A stretch of DNA of 20,038 nt from CAYUYV01 sp964474635 (GTDB lineage: Bacteria; Pseudomonadota; Alphaproteobacteria; JAJFIK01): the NCBI GenBank assembly GCA_964474635.1, contig CAYYTT010000071.1, positions 1 to 20,038 on the forward strand, written 5' to 3'. Shown here piece after piece: positions 1-8,002 of this stretch (its first letter is position 1; each line of letters opens with the position of its first letter). The notes below the pieces were generated by a model, which was given only the letters and a program-made list of their open reading frames with translations, did not search any database and was not told the DNA's origin. The position numbers and the translations under genes are program-made.

Positions 1-67
1 TTTAGGAGTTGCAATCACTAGTCTACCGGGTTTGATCGCCGTGCCGCGCTTTTTTTCACATCTTGGG

Positions 68-175
68 ACATCTGGACAGGCCGGACCATCGAGACGGGCC
101 AAAACATCGAGACGGGCCGAAACATCAAGACAGGCCGAAACATCAAGACAGGCCGAAACATCAAGACAGGTAAGG
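68..175. repeat. Six-copy 18-bp tandem repeat (minisatellite)
   Basis: Six consecutive 18-bp units with consensus ACATCAAGACAGGCCGAA occupy 68-85, 86-103, 104-121, 122-139, 140-157 and 158-175. Units four and five are identical. The first three diverge at a few positions and the last decays after its first 13 bases. There are no spacers, so this is not a CRISPR array. The unit length is a multiple of three and would encode the hexapeptide TSRQAE in the frame open from 32, but that frame does not look like a real gene. Replication slippage is the likely origin. Confidence 0.9.
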
Positions 176-273
176 GCGAGAAGACCGCCGTGCGGCCGGT
201 GGCCAGCCTTTGAGCCCGATAGCAGCGGGCGAGAAATCTGGATCCGTCTGCGTCCAGCTTGCCGCTGCACTGT

Positions 274-297
274 TTTTGTTGCGCATTTTGTTGCGCA
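274..297. repeat. Perfect 12-bp tandem duplication
   Basis: TTTTGTTGCGCA occurs twice back to back (274-285 and 286-297). It lies in the noncoding stretch ahead of the 541 gene. It could be slippage or a pair of direct-repeat protein-binding half-sites; the sequence does not tell which. Confidence 0.8.
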
Positions 298-540
298 CAC
301 GTCCCCGGCGGACCTTTGCGGGCGCTCCTCGAGGGCGACGCGTCGGCGCGGGGCCGCAGTCGCGGCCTTGAGTGCGGTGCCAGTTAATCGCCCGGCACAC
401 GAAGCGCCGAGGCAAAGGGCGTACCCCGGAAGGCGGCCTAGGCCGCCGCCGCGATCCCGGCCAGGGTCGGGTCTGTCTTTGCGCGGCACGGGGCACGGCT
501 CGCCGCGATGCACGCCACACCGATGGGCAGGGGATGACCC

Positions 541-1212
541 ATGGACGGTTTTGACGGCCCCTTCGTCTTTGTCCTGGATGACACGGCCGAGCGCATTGAA
601 GACAGCGCCGCGCCGTTCCCCGTCGACCGTGGCCTCTGCCGCTCCGACCGGGGCGAGACGAGTGCCGTCTTCCGTGTTCGGATCGGTGTCAAACGCAGTT
701 TCAAGCGGACCACCAAACGCCATGCCTGGGAGCGCGTACGCCGGCTCTGGGTCGATATGACGCCGGCCTGCCACGGCGTTCGATTTCTGCAAGCCCACCC
801 GCAGACCCAGCGTCTCGCCACCCGCACGCCGAACAGGGGCCGGCGCCTGTCTGGGTCCATGTCCCTGGCCCTGGAGGTGCCACTGTTCAGCAAATTCGAG
901 ACCACCTTGAAGGTCGACCCGGTGATCCCGCAATATCTCCATAAGGACGACTTCATCTGTGTCGCCCATGTCACGAACCGGTTGGCCCAATGGGCCTTCA
1001 CGCCGGGCTGGTCACCAGCCACCGAGTTCGACATCGCGCTTCATGTGGGGTTTGACGGGCGGCGCCCGGCGGAACATCCCGCCCTCGCCGTCAAGCTGTT
1101 CCCGGAAATCCGCAATCGCGGCAACGGTATTATCCGATGGCTGCCCTTCGTGCCCCACGATGCGGCGGACCACGATGCGGACAGCCCCCGGATCATTCCC
1201 TTGCGGGCCTAG
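541..1212 (+). CDS. Hypothetical protein, 223 aa
   Basis: I do not recognise a family. The frame is supported by strongly G/C-biased third codon positions along its whole length, an AGGGG ribosome binding site 6 nt before the ATG, and a protein-like composition. The opposite-strand frame over 438-1034 is Arg/Ser-rich and looks like a shadow. No signal peptide or membrane helix is evident. The N-terminal ~110 residues are basic. The C-terminal half (about residues 105-223) reads like an alternating beta-strand segment with a conserved-looking core around LHKDDFICVAHV and IRWLPFVPHD. The gene ends 17 bp before the convergent methyltransferase gene, so the two 3' ends are nearly abutting. It could be a lineage-restricted protein. 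I am fairly sure it is coding and have no view on its function. Confidence 0.55.
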   Translation: MDGFDGPFVFVLDDTAERIEDSAAPFPVDRGLCRSDRGETSAVFRVRIGVKRSFKRTTKRHAWERVRRLWVDMTPACHGVRFLQAHPQTQRLATRTPNRGRRLSGSMSLALEVPLFSKFETTLKVDPVIPQYLHKDDFICVAHVTNRLAQWAFTPGWSPATEFDIALHVGFDGRRPAEHPALAVKLFPEIRNRGNGIIRWLPFVPHDAADHDADSPRIIPLRA

Positions 1213-1229
1213 ACCGGTCGGTGCACCAC

Positions 1230-2132
1230 TCAGCCCCGGCGCACCACGAGGCGGTTGATCGGCATTGCATAGCCGCCCTGCCCGGCCTCGGCGCGCGCCG
1301 CAAAGAGCGCCTCCAAATCCTTCAGCATGCCCTCCCGCCCCTCGGCCGAAAGGACAAAGGAGGCGTAAAAGAAGCCCGCGGCCTCGCGCGCCAGGATCGC
1401 CGGCGTCGCTTCCAGGCGAAACACGGACGGTTCAATGACAATCTGCGCCTCCGGGAAAACCTCCCGCGCGAGGCTTAAGATATCGGATGACTTGCGCACC
1501 CGCGCGTCGCCCAAATCAACCGTGCCGTAGCCGGGCACTTCCCGCTGCACACGGGCAAAGATAATCTCACAGACCGCGTCATAGCCGGGGGCGAGGCTGG
1601 TCTCCCCATCGATGATGGCGGCGAACACCCCGCCCGCGCGCAAAAGTCGTCTGACCTCCTCAAGGACCGGCACCACCGGATCCATCAGGGTCAGCGCCCA
1701 GTGGCACAGGACAACATCGAGCGAGGCCTCCTCGATCACCTCCAGATCCTGCGCCATACCCTCATAAAGGGCCACGGCCCGGTCCGGCAGACGCTCGCGC
1801 GCGAGGGCGAGTTCATCCGCACTCATATCGACCCCGGTCAGCTCAATGGCGCCCCCGAACCGCCGCCAGCACAACTCCAGCAACGGGCCGCTGCCGCAGG
1901 CAAGGTCGAGCACCCGGCGGTGGTGGGCAGGATCCACCACGTCCGCCAGCCATTCATAACTGTTGCGCCCCTGATCGTCGCGGCATCGCCGGGCACAGGA
2001 TTCTGTAAAGCCCGCATGATCACGATGGACCGCAAGCAGATGATCTTTCAGGCTCGAGGGACACGGGCGCTCGCCCCGTTTCACGCTGCGGGTCCAGCCC
2101 GTCTCGAAAACGCAAGGGTCGGCGATAGACAT
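1230..2132 (-). CDS. Class I SAM-dependent methyltransferase, 300 aa
   Basis: The protein has the Rossmann-type methyltransferase core. Motif I is VLDLACGSG at about residues 74-82, the acidic loop after strand beta2 is GVDMS at 100-104, strand beta4 is LDVVLCHWALTLM at about 138-150, and the post-beta4 segment LRAGGVF at 164-170 matches the usual LxPGG position. By family it should transfer a methyl group from S-adenosylmethionine to a small molecule; the substrate is not identifiable. I chose the ATG at 2132 (MSIADP). The frame stays open to a TTG at 2186, but that start has no better ribosome binding site. The site before 2132 is itself weak (GAGG, 11 nt away). It is the third gene of a minus-strand run, 113 bp after the preceding methyltransferase, which has different sequence around motif I, so this is not a recent tandem duplication. 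Confidence 0.85.
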   Translation of the reverse strand: MSIADPCVFETGWTRSVKRGERPCPSSLKDHLLAVHRDHAGFTESCARRCRDDQGRNSYEWLADVVDPAHHRRVLDLACGSGPLLELCWRRFGGAIELTGVDMSADELALARERLPDRAVALYEGMAQDLEVIEEASLDVVLCHWALTLMDPVVPVLEEVRRLLRAGGVFAAIIDGETSLAPGYDAVCEIIFARVQREVPGYGTVDLGDARVRKSSDILSLAREVFPEAQIVIEPSVFRLEATPAILAREAAGFFYASFVLSAEGREGMLKDLEALFAARAEAGQGGYAMPINRLVVRRG

Positions 2133-2245
2133 GATGGGGCAATCCTCAAAAAAGAGGCTCAGGGCAGGGAGCCGTGTTTGAGCCAAACGAGCGCCATGGA
2201 CCCGGCCCGCACGCGCACGCGCCGTCCGGCATGGCGAGAAAAAGG

Positions 2246-3094
2246 TCAGGGCCGGATGAAAATCAGCATCACCCGTTGATCAAAGCGCCAGCCCGCGTCG
2301 CCCTGGCAGCCCTCCAGATAAGGGCCCAAGACAGGGTCCGCGAGCATGGCATCAAGGCTGAGACTGTCGCTGAAGACGCATCGCTGCAAAAAGCCCTCGA
2401 TCTGCTCACGTGCCTGCGACGGTGCCCCGTTTGCATAGGTGATGGGCCGGGCATCGAAGGCGATGCCGAGACGGTCGAGCGCGGCCGTGATGTCTTCGGC
2501 GCTCGTGTAGGGCTGGCTTTGCGTGTCGCCGCGCGCCGTGAGGAACAGGTCGTAAAAGCGCAGGTAGTGGCCGTCCGAACAGGCATGGGCAATGAAGCCA
2601 ATCCCGTTTAAAACGCGCGCGAATTGCTCAAGCGCCGCATCGATTTGCGCGGGCGGTACCGCGTAGAGTGCATGGGTCGCCCAGACGATATCGAAGGCAT
2701 CGTCCGGGGCCCGCAGATCCTGCAACGTGACCTCGAACTCCTGGTCCGGCTGGAAGGGCGGACGCAGGGCGGCGCGGGCTTCCGAGATGGAAAAGGCCGA
2801 GGGGTCAAGCAGGGAATAGGCGACCGGCTCGATGGCCGCCGCCCCCACATCCGCATGCTGGACAAGGGCGTTTGGAAACTTGCCCGACCCGCAGGCAACG
2901 TCGAGAAGGCGCAAAGATCGCCCTGGCGCCGTCCGCTGACAGTTTTCAAGCCATGTCTTCCAGTCCAGCGCCTCGGCCAGATGCCGATAGTCCGCGGTGG
3001 CAAGGGCATAAAAATGTTCCATGCCCTGCCGATTGGCTTCGGACCAATGCTCCAGGCTGCGCTCAAAAGTGTCAGCGTTGGGGGTGTCAGACAT
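2246..3094 (-). CDS. Class I SAM-dependent methyltransferase, 282 aa
   Basis: Motif I of the SAM-binding fold is LLDVACGSGKFP at residues 63-74, followed by a beta4-like segment FDIVWATHALYAVPP. The region that follows is built around GIGFIAHACSDGHYLRF. The acceptor is unknown. The start is the ATG at 3094 (MSDTPNAD), with GGAGG 9 nt upstream. The longer open frame to 3262 overlaps the dioxygenase gene and is rejected. The start overlaps the end of the dioxygenase gene by 8 bp (ATGTCTGA), so translation of the two is very probably coupled. That coupling is the best evidence that dioxygenase and methyltransferase act on the same pathway. The N-terminal region (SLEHWSEANRQGMEHFYA) is an amphipathic helix of the kind that caps the active site in small-molecule methyltransferases; that last point is inference. 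Confidence 0.85.
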   Translation of the reverse strand: MSDTPNADTFERSLEHWSEANRQGMEHFYALATADYRHLAEALDWKTWLENCQRTAPGRSLRLLDVACGSGKFPNALVQHADVGAAAIEPVAYSLLDPSAFSISEARAALRPPFQPDQEFEVTLQDLRAPDDAFDIVWATHALYAVPPAQIDAALEQFARVLNGIGFIAHACSDGHYLRFYDLFLTARGDTQSQPYTSAEDITAALDRLGIAFDARPITYANGAPSQAREQIEGFLQRCVFSDSLSLDAMLADPVLGPYLEGCQGDAGWRFDQRVMLIFIRP

Positions 3095-4211
3095 GGGTTT
3101 TGGCCTCCGCCCCGCCGGCCTCGGGGGGCCAACACACCGGGTTGAGCGGACTGGCCGCCACATCGCCCGGCCCAGCCCCCGGAATGAATTTCTGCCAGTC
3201 ACCGGAGACCATGGTGGGATGGTCAACCACCCGCGCACCGTCGACGAAATAGGTGTTGGCAAGAACGATCCGGCTGCGGTCCGTCCGGTTTCCGGCGGCC
3301 GCGTGAAAACTCAGATTGTGGTGAAAACTCACCTCGCCGAGCGCGAAGGGGCCATCTTCGATCTCCACCCCCCGATCCTCAAACACTTGCGCCACGTGGC
3401 GGTCGTAGCTGGTGTCGACCTTGTTGAAGGGCACATCCGCAACGAGCCTGTGCACGTCAATGGGCCGCGCGAAGGCAAGCGGCCCCATGGCCCGCGGGAT
3501 CGGTTGGGCCGGGATCCATGCGGTGACCACATCGTGGGTGGCGAGGGGGAAATGGTGATCGTCGAAATGCCATGGGGTGCGCCCGCAGCCCGGTTCCTTC
3601 GACAAGACATTATCATGGTAAAGCCGAACCCGGTCCACGCCCAGCAAGTCGGCGCAGATCTTGGCGATCCGGGGGCTGAGCACGAAGGCGCGCACCAGGG
3701 CATGGGACAGCCACACCATTTCCAGGCTGAGAAACCGGTCCTTGGCGCCGCCATCCAGGGTGACCTTGAAATCCCCTTCCAACAGCGCCACCAATTCCTG
3801 ACGCAGCCGTTTCACCGCGCCCGGTGACAGAACGTCTTTCAACTTGATGAAGCCATTGGCCTGGAAAAACCGCACCTGGTCATCCGTCACCGGATAAGGC
3901 GCGTTCAATTCCGCCTTTATGGCCGGGTCGGCCAGGGCCGCGATCTGCGCGAAGCCGGGCGCGCCCGGGTCGCCATCCGCCAACGCCTCGGCCCCATCGG
4001 TCCGGTCGAGGCTGTTGTCGGCAAGGCTCACATACCAGTCCCACCAGGCCTGATTGTCCTTTTCCCAGGGCTGGCTGACATCTGTTTCCCAGGATCGGTC
4101 CGCTGGACTTGTCCTGTCCCCAGGGGACTGGATCGTGTCCGGCCGGGAGGCCGTCGGTGCGGTCGAAAGGGGCGAGGCGGGACGCTCTGCGGTCACGGGC
4201 GTGTCGCCCAT
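3087..4211 (-). CDS. Phytanoyl-CoA dioxygenase (PhyH) family Fe(II)/2-oxoglutarate oxygenase, 374 aa
   Basis: The iron-binding facial triad of the PhyH family is visible: His215 and Asp217 in WHFDDHHF, and distal His303 in SFHHNLSFH. Arg314, eleven residues after the distal His, sits where the 2-oxoglutarate carboxylate ligand lies in PhyH proteins. The enzyme should hydroxylate or otherwise oxidise a small substrate with O2 and 2-oxoglutarate. The first ~60 residues are polar, Pro/Ser/Thr-rich and probably disordered, an unusual extension for the family. The start at 4211 is chosen for its GGAGG site 8 nt upstream; in-frame ATGs at 4253 and 4268 have no such site. The gene heads a minus-strand cluster with two methyltransferases and overlaps the first by 8 bp. 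Family members make antibiotics, osmolyte derivatives and lipid products, so the substrate cannot be named. Confidence 0.88.
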   Translation of the reverse strand: MGDTPVTAERPASPLSTAPTASRPDTIQSPGDRTSPADRSWETDVSQPWEKDNQAWWDWYVSLADNSLDRTDGAEALADGDPGAPGFAQIAALADPAIKAELNAPYPVTDDQVRFFQANGFIKLKDVLSPGAVKRLRQELVALLEGDFKVTLDGGAKDRFLSLEMVWLSHALVRAFVLSPRIAKICADLLGVDRVRLYHDNVLSKEPGCGRTPWHFDDHHFPLATHDVVTAWIPAQPIPRAMGPLAFARPIDVHRLVADVPFNKVDTSYDRHVAQVFEDRGVEIEDGPFALGEVSFHHNLSFHAAAGNRTDRSRIVLANTYFVDGARVVDHPTMVSGDWQKFIPGAGPGDVAASPLNPVCWPPEAGGAEAKTHV

Positions 4212-4219
4212 GGGTCGGT

Positions 4220-4224
4220 CCTCC
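4220..4224 (-). promoter_or_regulatory. Ribosome binding site deciding the PhyH start
   Basis: Read on the minus strand this is GGAGG, 8 nt before the ATG at 4211. It favours that start over the upstream in-frame ATGs at 4253 and 4268. Confidence 0.7.
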
Positions 4225-4434
4225 GCTTGAAGGTCGACGCGGCAATCTGACATTGGAGCGCCGCGCATCCATGCAAAGAAATAGACCTGTTTTGAACGCC
4301 GTGGCCACAGGCGTAGCCCGGATCAGTGCCAAGTGTCGCAGGAAAGTGGCCCACGCCCCCATCTTTGGGCCAGGGCACGGGTGGCAACGACCTACCTCAG
4401 GCTGTTCGCATGAGCCGATACCCGCACGCCAGAC

Positions 4435-4462
4435 TTTACGCCCCGGGCCAGTGAGCTAGGCT
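4435..4462 (+). promoter_or_regulatory. Candidate promoter for the tricorn-type protease gene
   Basis: TTTACG at 4435-4440 and TAGGCT at 4457-4462 are separated by 16 bp, about 33 bp ahead of the start codon. TTTACG is close to a TTGACN -35 element, and TAGGCT resembles GC-rich alphaproteobacterial -10 elements. This is pattern matching only. The remaining divergent spacer (4212-4434) must also hold the promoter of the minus-strand dioxygenase cluster, for which I see no clear match. Confidence 0.3.
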
Positions 4463-4495
4463 CGGTTTCAACGAGGGTCGGCTGGGAGGAACGCC

Positions 4496-7400
4496 ATGTC
4501 CAGAAGCAAAGTCGCGGCCCTATCGCCGCACGCGTCGTCGTCGCCTGAACGCCTTGAGACCCCTGAACGCCTTGAGACCATCGGCACCCGGGCCATGCTG
4601 CTTGTCTTCACTCTTATGGCCATGGTCGCGGCAATAGGCGCGAGAGCCGGCGAGCCCGGCTACTATCGCACCCCGAGCTTGCGCGCCGAGACCCTGGTGT
4701 TCGCCAGCGAAGGGGACCTGTGGCGCGCGGACGCAGCCGGCGGCCTCGCCATGCGCCTGACCACGCATCCGGAAGAAGAGCACGCCCCCGTCCTGTCGCC
4801 GGACGGAGGGTTTATCGCCTTCACGGCCCGCTATGACGGCGGCGATGAGGTCTATGTCATGGCCGCGGATGGGGGCAGCCCCACGCGGTTGACCTTTGAA
4901 GGCGGCGGCACGCGGGTGCAGGGCTGGGCGCCTGACGGGCGGATCCTCTACACGACCCGCACCAGCGGCACACCCGGCTTCCGCAGCCTCCGGCTTGTCG
5001 ATCCGGCAACCCGCATGGTGGAGGACCTGCCGTTTGATGGCGCAGGCGCAGGGGCATTTTCCGAAGACGGATCAACTCTTTATTTTGTGCGTTGGGGCAA
5101 GGATTTGTTCCGCGATAACGCCGTCCTCTATCGCGGCGGCAATATGAGCCAGTTGTGGCGGGCCTCACTCACGTCCGAGGAAGAAGCCGTGCGCCTGGCG
5201 CCGGACTTCGAAGGTCCCATCCGGTTTCCCATGACCTGGAACGGCAAGATCTATTTCCTGTCCGATCAATCGGGTGCGGATAATTTCTGGTCGATGGCCA
5301 TGGACGGCACAGATCTGCGCCAGATCACAACCTTCACGGACTGGCAATTGCAGACGCCTCGGATGGCGGAGGGGACCATCGTCTACCAGCGCGGCGCGGA
5401 TCTGTATGCCTTTGATCTGACCACCAAGGCGGAACGCAAAATCTCCCTCAGCCTCGTGACGGATCGGGAGGACCAGCGCGAGCGTTGGCTTGAAGATCCT
5501 CTCCGCTATCTTGAGTTCGCCGGCATGGGCGCGCAGGGCAAAGCGGTCGCCGTCACGGCCCGCGGCCGGGTTGCCGTGGCCCGAACGGGGTCCCGGCGCC
5601 GGGTCGAACTGGCGATCCGGAGCGATGCCCGGGCCCGCAAGGCCACCGTGGGCGCGCAAGGAAAATGGGTTTATGCCATCCTAGACCAGGGCAAGAATGG
5701 CCAAATCTGGCGCTTTCCCATCGATGGCCGCGGCGAGCCGGAACAACTGACCGACAGCACGGAGGATTACATCTGGGGCCTTTATCCGGTTCCCGATGGC
5801 AGCCGGATCCTGTTCGACGACAAGAGCCGCAATCTATGGTCGCTCAATCTGGAGAGCCGCGAGGTTGCAAAGCTGGAGGCCAATCCAAGCAGTGGTGACC
5901 GGCCATTCGGCGGTTTTGCCTTCTCCACCGACAGCCGCTATGTGACCTATAGCGCCTTGGACGCGCGATCCGTTCCGCGCATTGTCATCCGCGAACTGAA
6001 GACAGGACGGCGCGAGGTCGTCACGCGCGGCAAATACTACTCCTACGCGCCAGTCTTCTCCCGGGACGGAAACTGGCTTTATTTCCTCTCGGAGCGGAAT
6101 TTCGACCCGAACCCCTCGAACCCGTGGCGCGACCGGTCCATGGGTACCGCCTTCGACAAGCGCGGCGAACTCTTTGCCTTGCAACTCGTTCCGGATGCGG
6201 CCTTCCCCTTCCGCGAGACAGACGAACTGGCCGCGGACGACGCCGAAGAGGACGGGGAAACAGACCGCGCGGGGACAAAAACCGATTCGGAAGCTGGCAA
6301 AACCGGCAAGGACGACGCGGCCTCGGATGAAGCAGAGGCCGACGAAAAGGAAAAAGACGAGGAGCAACCCGAAATCGTTTTCGACGGTCTGATCGACCGG
6401 CTTTGGGCCCTGCCCTTCGATCCGGACAATTACCGGGCGCTTAAGGCGTCCGCGGATCATCTCTATGTCCTGGTGTCGGGGGACGGGCAGAACACCCTGA
6501 AAAGCCTTGAGATCAAGGCCGACGCGCCCGAGACCACCGTGTTCGCTGACGATGTCGACAGTTTCGACCTGTCCGCTGACGGAAAAACCGTCTTTGTGCT
6601 CCAGACCCCAAATCGCCTCTCCCTTGTGCCCGCGGCGGCCACCATGGCGGACCCGTCGGAGGAAACCCAGATTCGCATCGGCGACTGGCGTTTGGGCTTG
6701 AACCCCCAGGCAGAATGGCGCCAGATGTTCGTTGACGCTTGGCGCATGCACCGGGATTTCGCCTATGACCCGTCCTTGCGAAACCTGGATTGGGACGGCG
6801 TGCTGGAAAAGTATCGCCCCTTCGTGGAGCGTATCGGCCATCGCGGCGAACTTGATGATCTCCTCGGGCTGATGATTGGTGAACTCGGTATCCTGCACAG
6901 CCAAATCCGAAGCGGCGACGAGCCCACGGACGAGGAAAATGCACAAGCCGCCTATCTTGGCGCGAAGGTTTCGCCGGTCGACAATGGCCTTGAAATCACG
7001 GTTATCTATCGCGGCGAAAGGGATCGGCCGGACACCCTGGGACCCCTTGCCCATCCGGGAACGGATGTTAAGGAAGGCGATGTGATCACCGCCATCGACG
7101 GGCAGGGCACGCGCGATCCAATTGATCTGCACAGGGCCCTATTGACCAAGGCGGGTCAACGGGTTCGCCTCGATCTTGTCCGTGACGGTGAACCGCGCAG
7201 CGCCATTGTCGAGCCGGTCAGCGGCTGGCGGCGCTATGGCCTGCGCTATGGACACTGGTTGGAGGGCAACCGGAACAGGGTGGCCGAAGCCTCCGGCGGA
7301 TCGGTCGGCTATCTGCACCTGCAGGCGATGGGCGGCCGGGACCTCAGCAGTTTCGCACGCGATTTTTATGAGCATTTCGACAAGGAGGCCCTGATCATTG

Positions 7401-7924
7401 ATGTGCGGAACAATGGCGGCGGTAATGTGGACAGCATGCTGCTGACCATCTTGCTGCGCCGGGCCTGGGCGTTCTGGACACTCAATGACGGCGGCCCGCC
7501 TTACACGAATATGCAGCAAACCTTCCGCGGCCATCTGGTCGTCTTGATCAATCAGCACACCTATTCGGACGGCGAAACCTTTGCCGCCGGGATCAAGGCG
7601 CTCGATTTGGCAACGGTGATCGGCACGCGGACATCGGGCGCAGGCATCTGGCTCACGGGGCGCAACCGGTTGGCCGACCAGGGGCAGGCCCGGATCGCCG
7701 AGTTCCCGCAATACGACCTCAAAGGCAACATGCTCATTGAGGGTCGCGGCATCTCGCCGGATATCGAAGTGGTGAACCCGCCGCGCGCCACCTTCGAAGG
7801 CAAGGACGCCCAGCTCGACGCCGCGCTCGTCTTTCTGGCCAAGCGTCTTGAGGAGGCCCCCCTTCCGGCGCTGAAACCACGTCCCCTCCCGCCGCTGGGC
7901 GAGAACGGCGTGGACGTCCCCTGA
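4496..7924 (+). CDS. Exported tricorn-type protease (S41 family), 1142 aa
   Basis: Domain order matches archaeal tricorn and its bacterial homologues. A long basic N-region and hydrophobic stretch (about 33-51, probable cleavage after ARA) suggest export. WD40/TolB-like beta-propeller repeats (LSPDGGFIAF, WAPDGRILY, FSRDGNWLYFLSE) fill about 60-720. The C1 domain follows, then a PDZ-like domain at about 819-905 and the S41 catalytic core to the end. The nucleophile is Ser1024 in TYSDGE, the base His801, and the acidic residue Glu1082. The Ser-Glu spacing of 58 equals that of tricorn (S965, E1023). The residue before His801 is Leu, where tricorn has Ser745. An acidic Asp/Glu/Lys-rich insert (about 573-625) interrupts the second propeller. 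The start has GGGAGG 6 nt upstream. Family role: late degradation of peptides; periplasmic location is inferred. The gene stands alone and ends in a terminator. Confidence 0.92.
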   Translation: MSRSKVAALSPHASSSPERLETPERLETIGTRAMLLVFTLMAMVAAIGARAGEPGYYRTPSLRAETLVFASEGDLWRADAAGGLAMRLTTHPEEEHAPVLSPDGGFIAFTARYDGGDEVYVMAADGGSPTRLTFEGGGTRVQGWAPDGRILYTTRTSGTPGFRSLRLVDPATRMVEDLPFDGAGAGAFSEDGSTLYFVRWGKDLFRDNAVLYRGGNMSQLWRASLTSEEEAVRLAPDFEGPIRFPMTWNGKIYFLSDQSGADNFWSMAMDGTDLRQITTFTDWQLQTPRMAEGTIVYQRGADLYAFDLTTKAERKISLSLVTDREDQRERWLEDPLRYLEFAGMGAQGKAVAVTARGRVAVARTGSRRRVELAIRSDARARKATVGAQGKWVYAILDQGKNGQIWRFPIDGRGEPEQLTDSTEDYIWGLYPVPDGSRILFDDKSRNLWSLNLESREVAKLEANPSSGDRPFGGFAFSTDSRYVTYSALDARSVPRIVIRELKTGRREVVTRGKYYSYAPVFSRDGNWLYFLSERNFDPNPSNPWRDRSMGTAFDKRGELFALQLVPDAAFPFRETDELAADDAEEDGETDRAGTKTDSEAGKTGKDDAASDEAEADEKEKDEEQPEIVFDGLIDRLWALPFDPDNYRALKASADHLYVLVSGDGQNTLKSLEIKADAPETTVFADDVDSFDLSADGKTVFVLQTPNRLSLVPAAATMADPSEETQIRIGDWRLGLNPQAEWRQMFVDAWRMHRDFAYDPSLRNLDWDGVLEKYRPFVERIGHRGELDDLLGLMIGELGILHSQIRSGDEPTDEENAQAAYLGAKVSPVDNGLEITVIYRGERDRPDTLGPLAHPGTDVKEGDVITAIDGQGTRDPIDLHRALLTKAGQRVRLDLVRDGEPRSAIVEPVSGWRRYGLRYGHWLEGNRNRVAEASGGSVGYLHLQAMGGRDLSSFARDFYEHFDKEALIIDVRNNGGGNVDSMLLTILLRRAWAFWTLNDGGPPYTNMQQTFRGHLVVLINQHTYSDGETFAAGIKALDLATVIGTRTSGAGIWLTGRNRLADQGQARIAEFPQYDLKGNMLIEGRGISPDIEVVNPPRATFEGKDAQLDAALVFLAKRLEEAPLPALKPRPLPPLGENGVDVP
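4544..4579 (+). repeat. Perfect 18-bp tandem duplication inside the tricorn gene
   Basis: CCTGAACGCCTTGAGACC is repeated exactly twice (4544-4561, 4562-4579), so the protein carries PERLETPERLET in the polar N-region before the export signal. It preserves the frame and lies outside the mature enzyme. Confidence 0.9.
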
Positions 7925-7950
7925 TCAGGGCAGAGTGCTGAACCGCACCG

Positions 7951-7990
7951 GAGGGGATGCGCGCGGGCAAGTCGCGCATCCCCTCTTTTT
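7951..7990 (+). terminator. Rho-independent terminator after the tricorn gene
   Basis: A perfect 13-bp stem (GAGGGGATGCGCG at 7951-7963 pairing with 7973-7985) encloses a 9-nt loop and is followed by five T residues (7986-7990). It lies 26 bp past the stop codon. On the other strand no T-run follows the stem, so it should not stop transcription from the convergent gene. Confidence 0.93.
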
Positions 7991-8002
7991 CATTGTTCGC
8001 GC

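Larger units (their letters stand above)
1..540. other. Intergenic region without a convincing gene
   Basis: Open frames run through this stretch on both strands, but their translations are dominated by Arg, Pro and Ala and show no domain-like composition, so I do not call a gene. It holds an 18-bp tandem repeat at 68-175 and a 12-bp tandem duplication at 274-297, annotated separately. The last bases before 541 (AGGGG at 530-534) look like the ribosome binding site of the next gene. The end of a gene to the left of the window could lie in the first tens of bases, but I cannot show it. Confidence 0.6.

Noticed and set aside
68..175. Possible CRISPR array
   Set aside because: The units abut with no spacers, are only 18 bp long, and no cas gene is near.
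32..760. A plus-strand frame of 242 codons containing the TSRQAE repeat
   Set aside because: It starts at TTG without a ribosome binding site, is dominated by Arg/Pro/Ser/Ala, and overlaps the better-supported 541-1212 gene in a different frame.
438..1034. A minus-strand frame of 198 codons opposite the 541 gene
   Set aside because: Arg/Ser/Thr-rich composition without domain-like pattern; the plus-strand frame has the G/C-biased third positions.
5834..7132. A 432-codon minus-strand frame inside the tricorn gene
   Set aside because: It is an antisense shadow of a clearly recognisable protein; GC-rich genes commonly leave long antisense frames.
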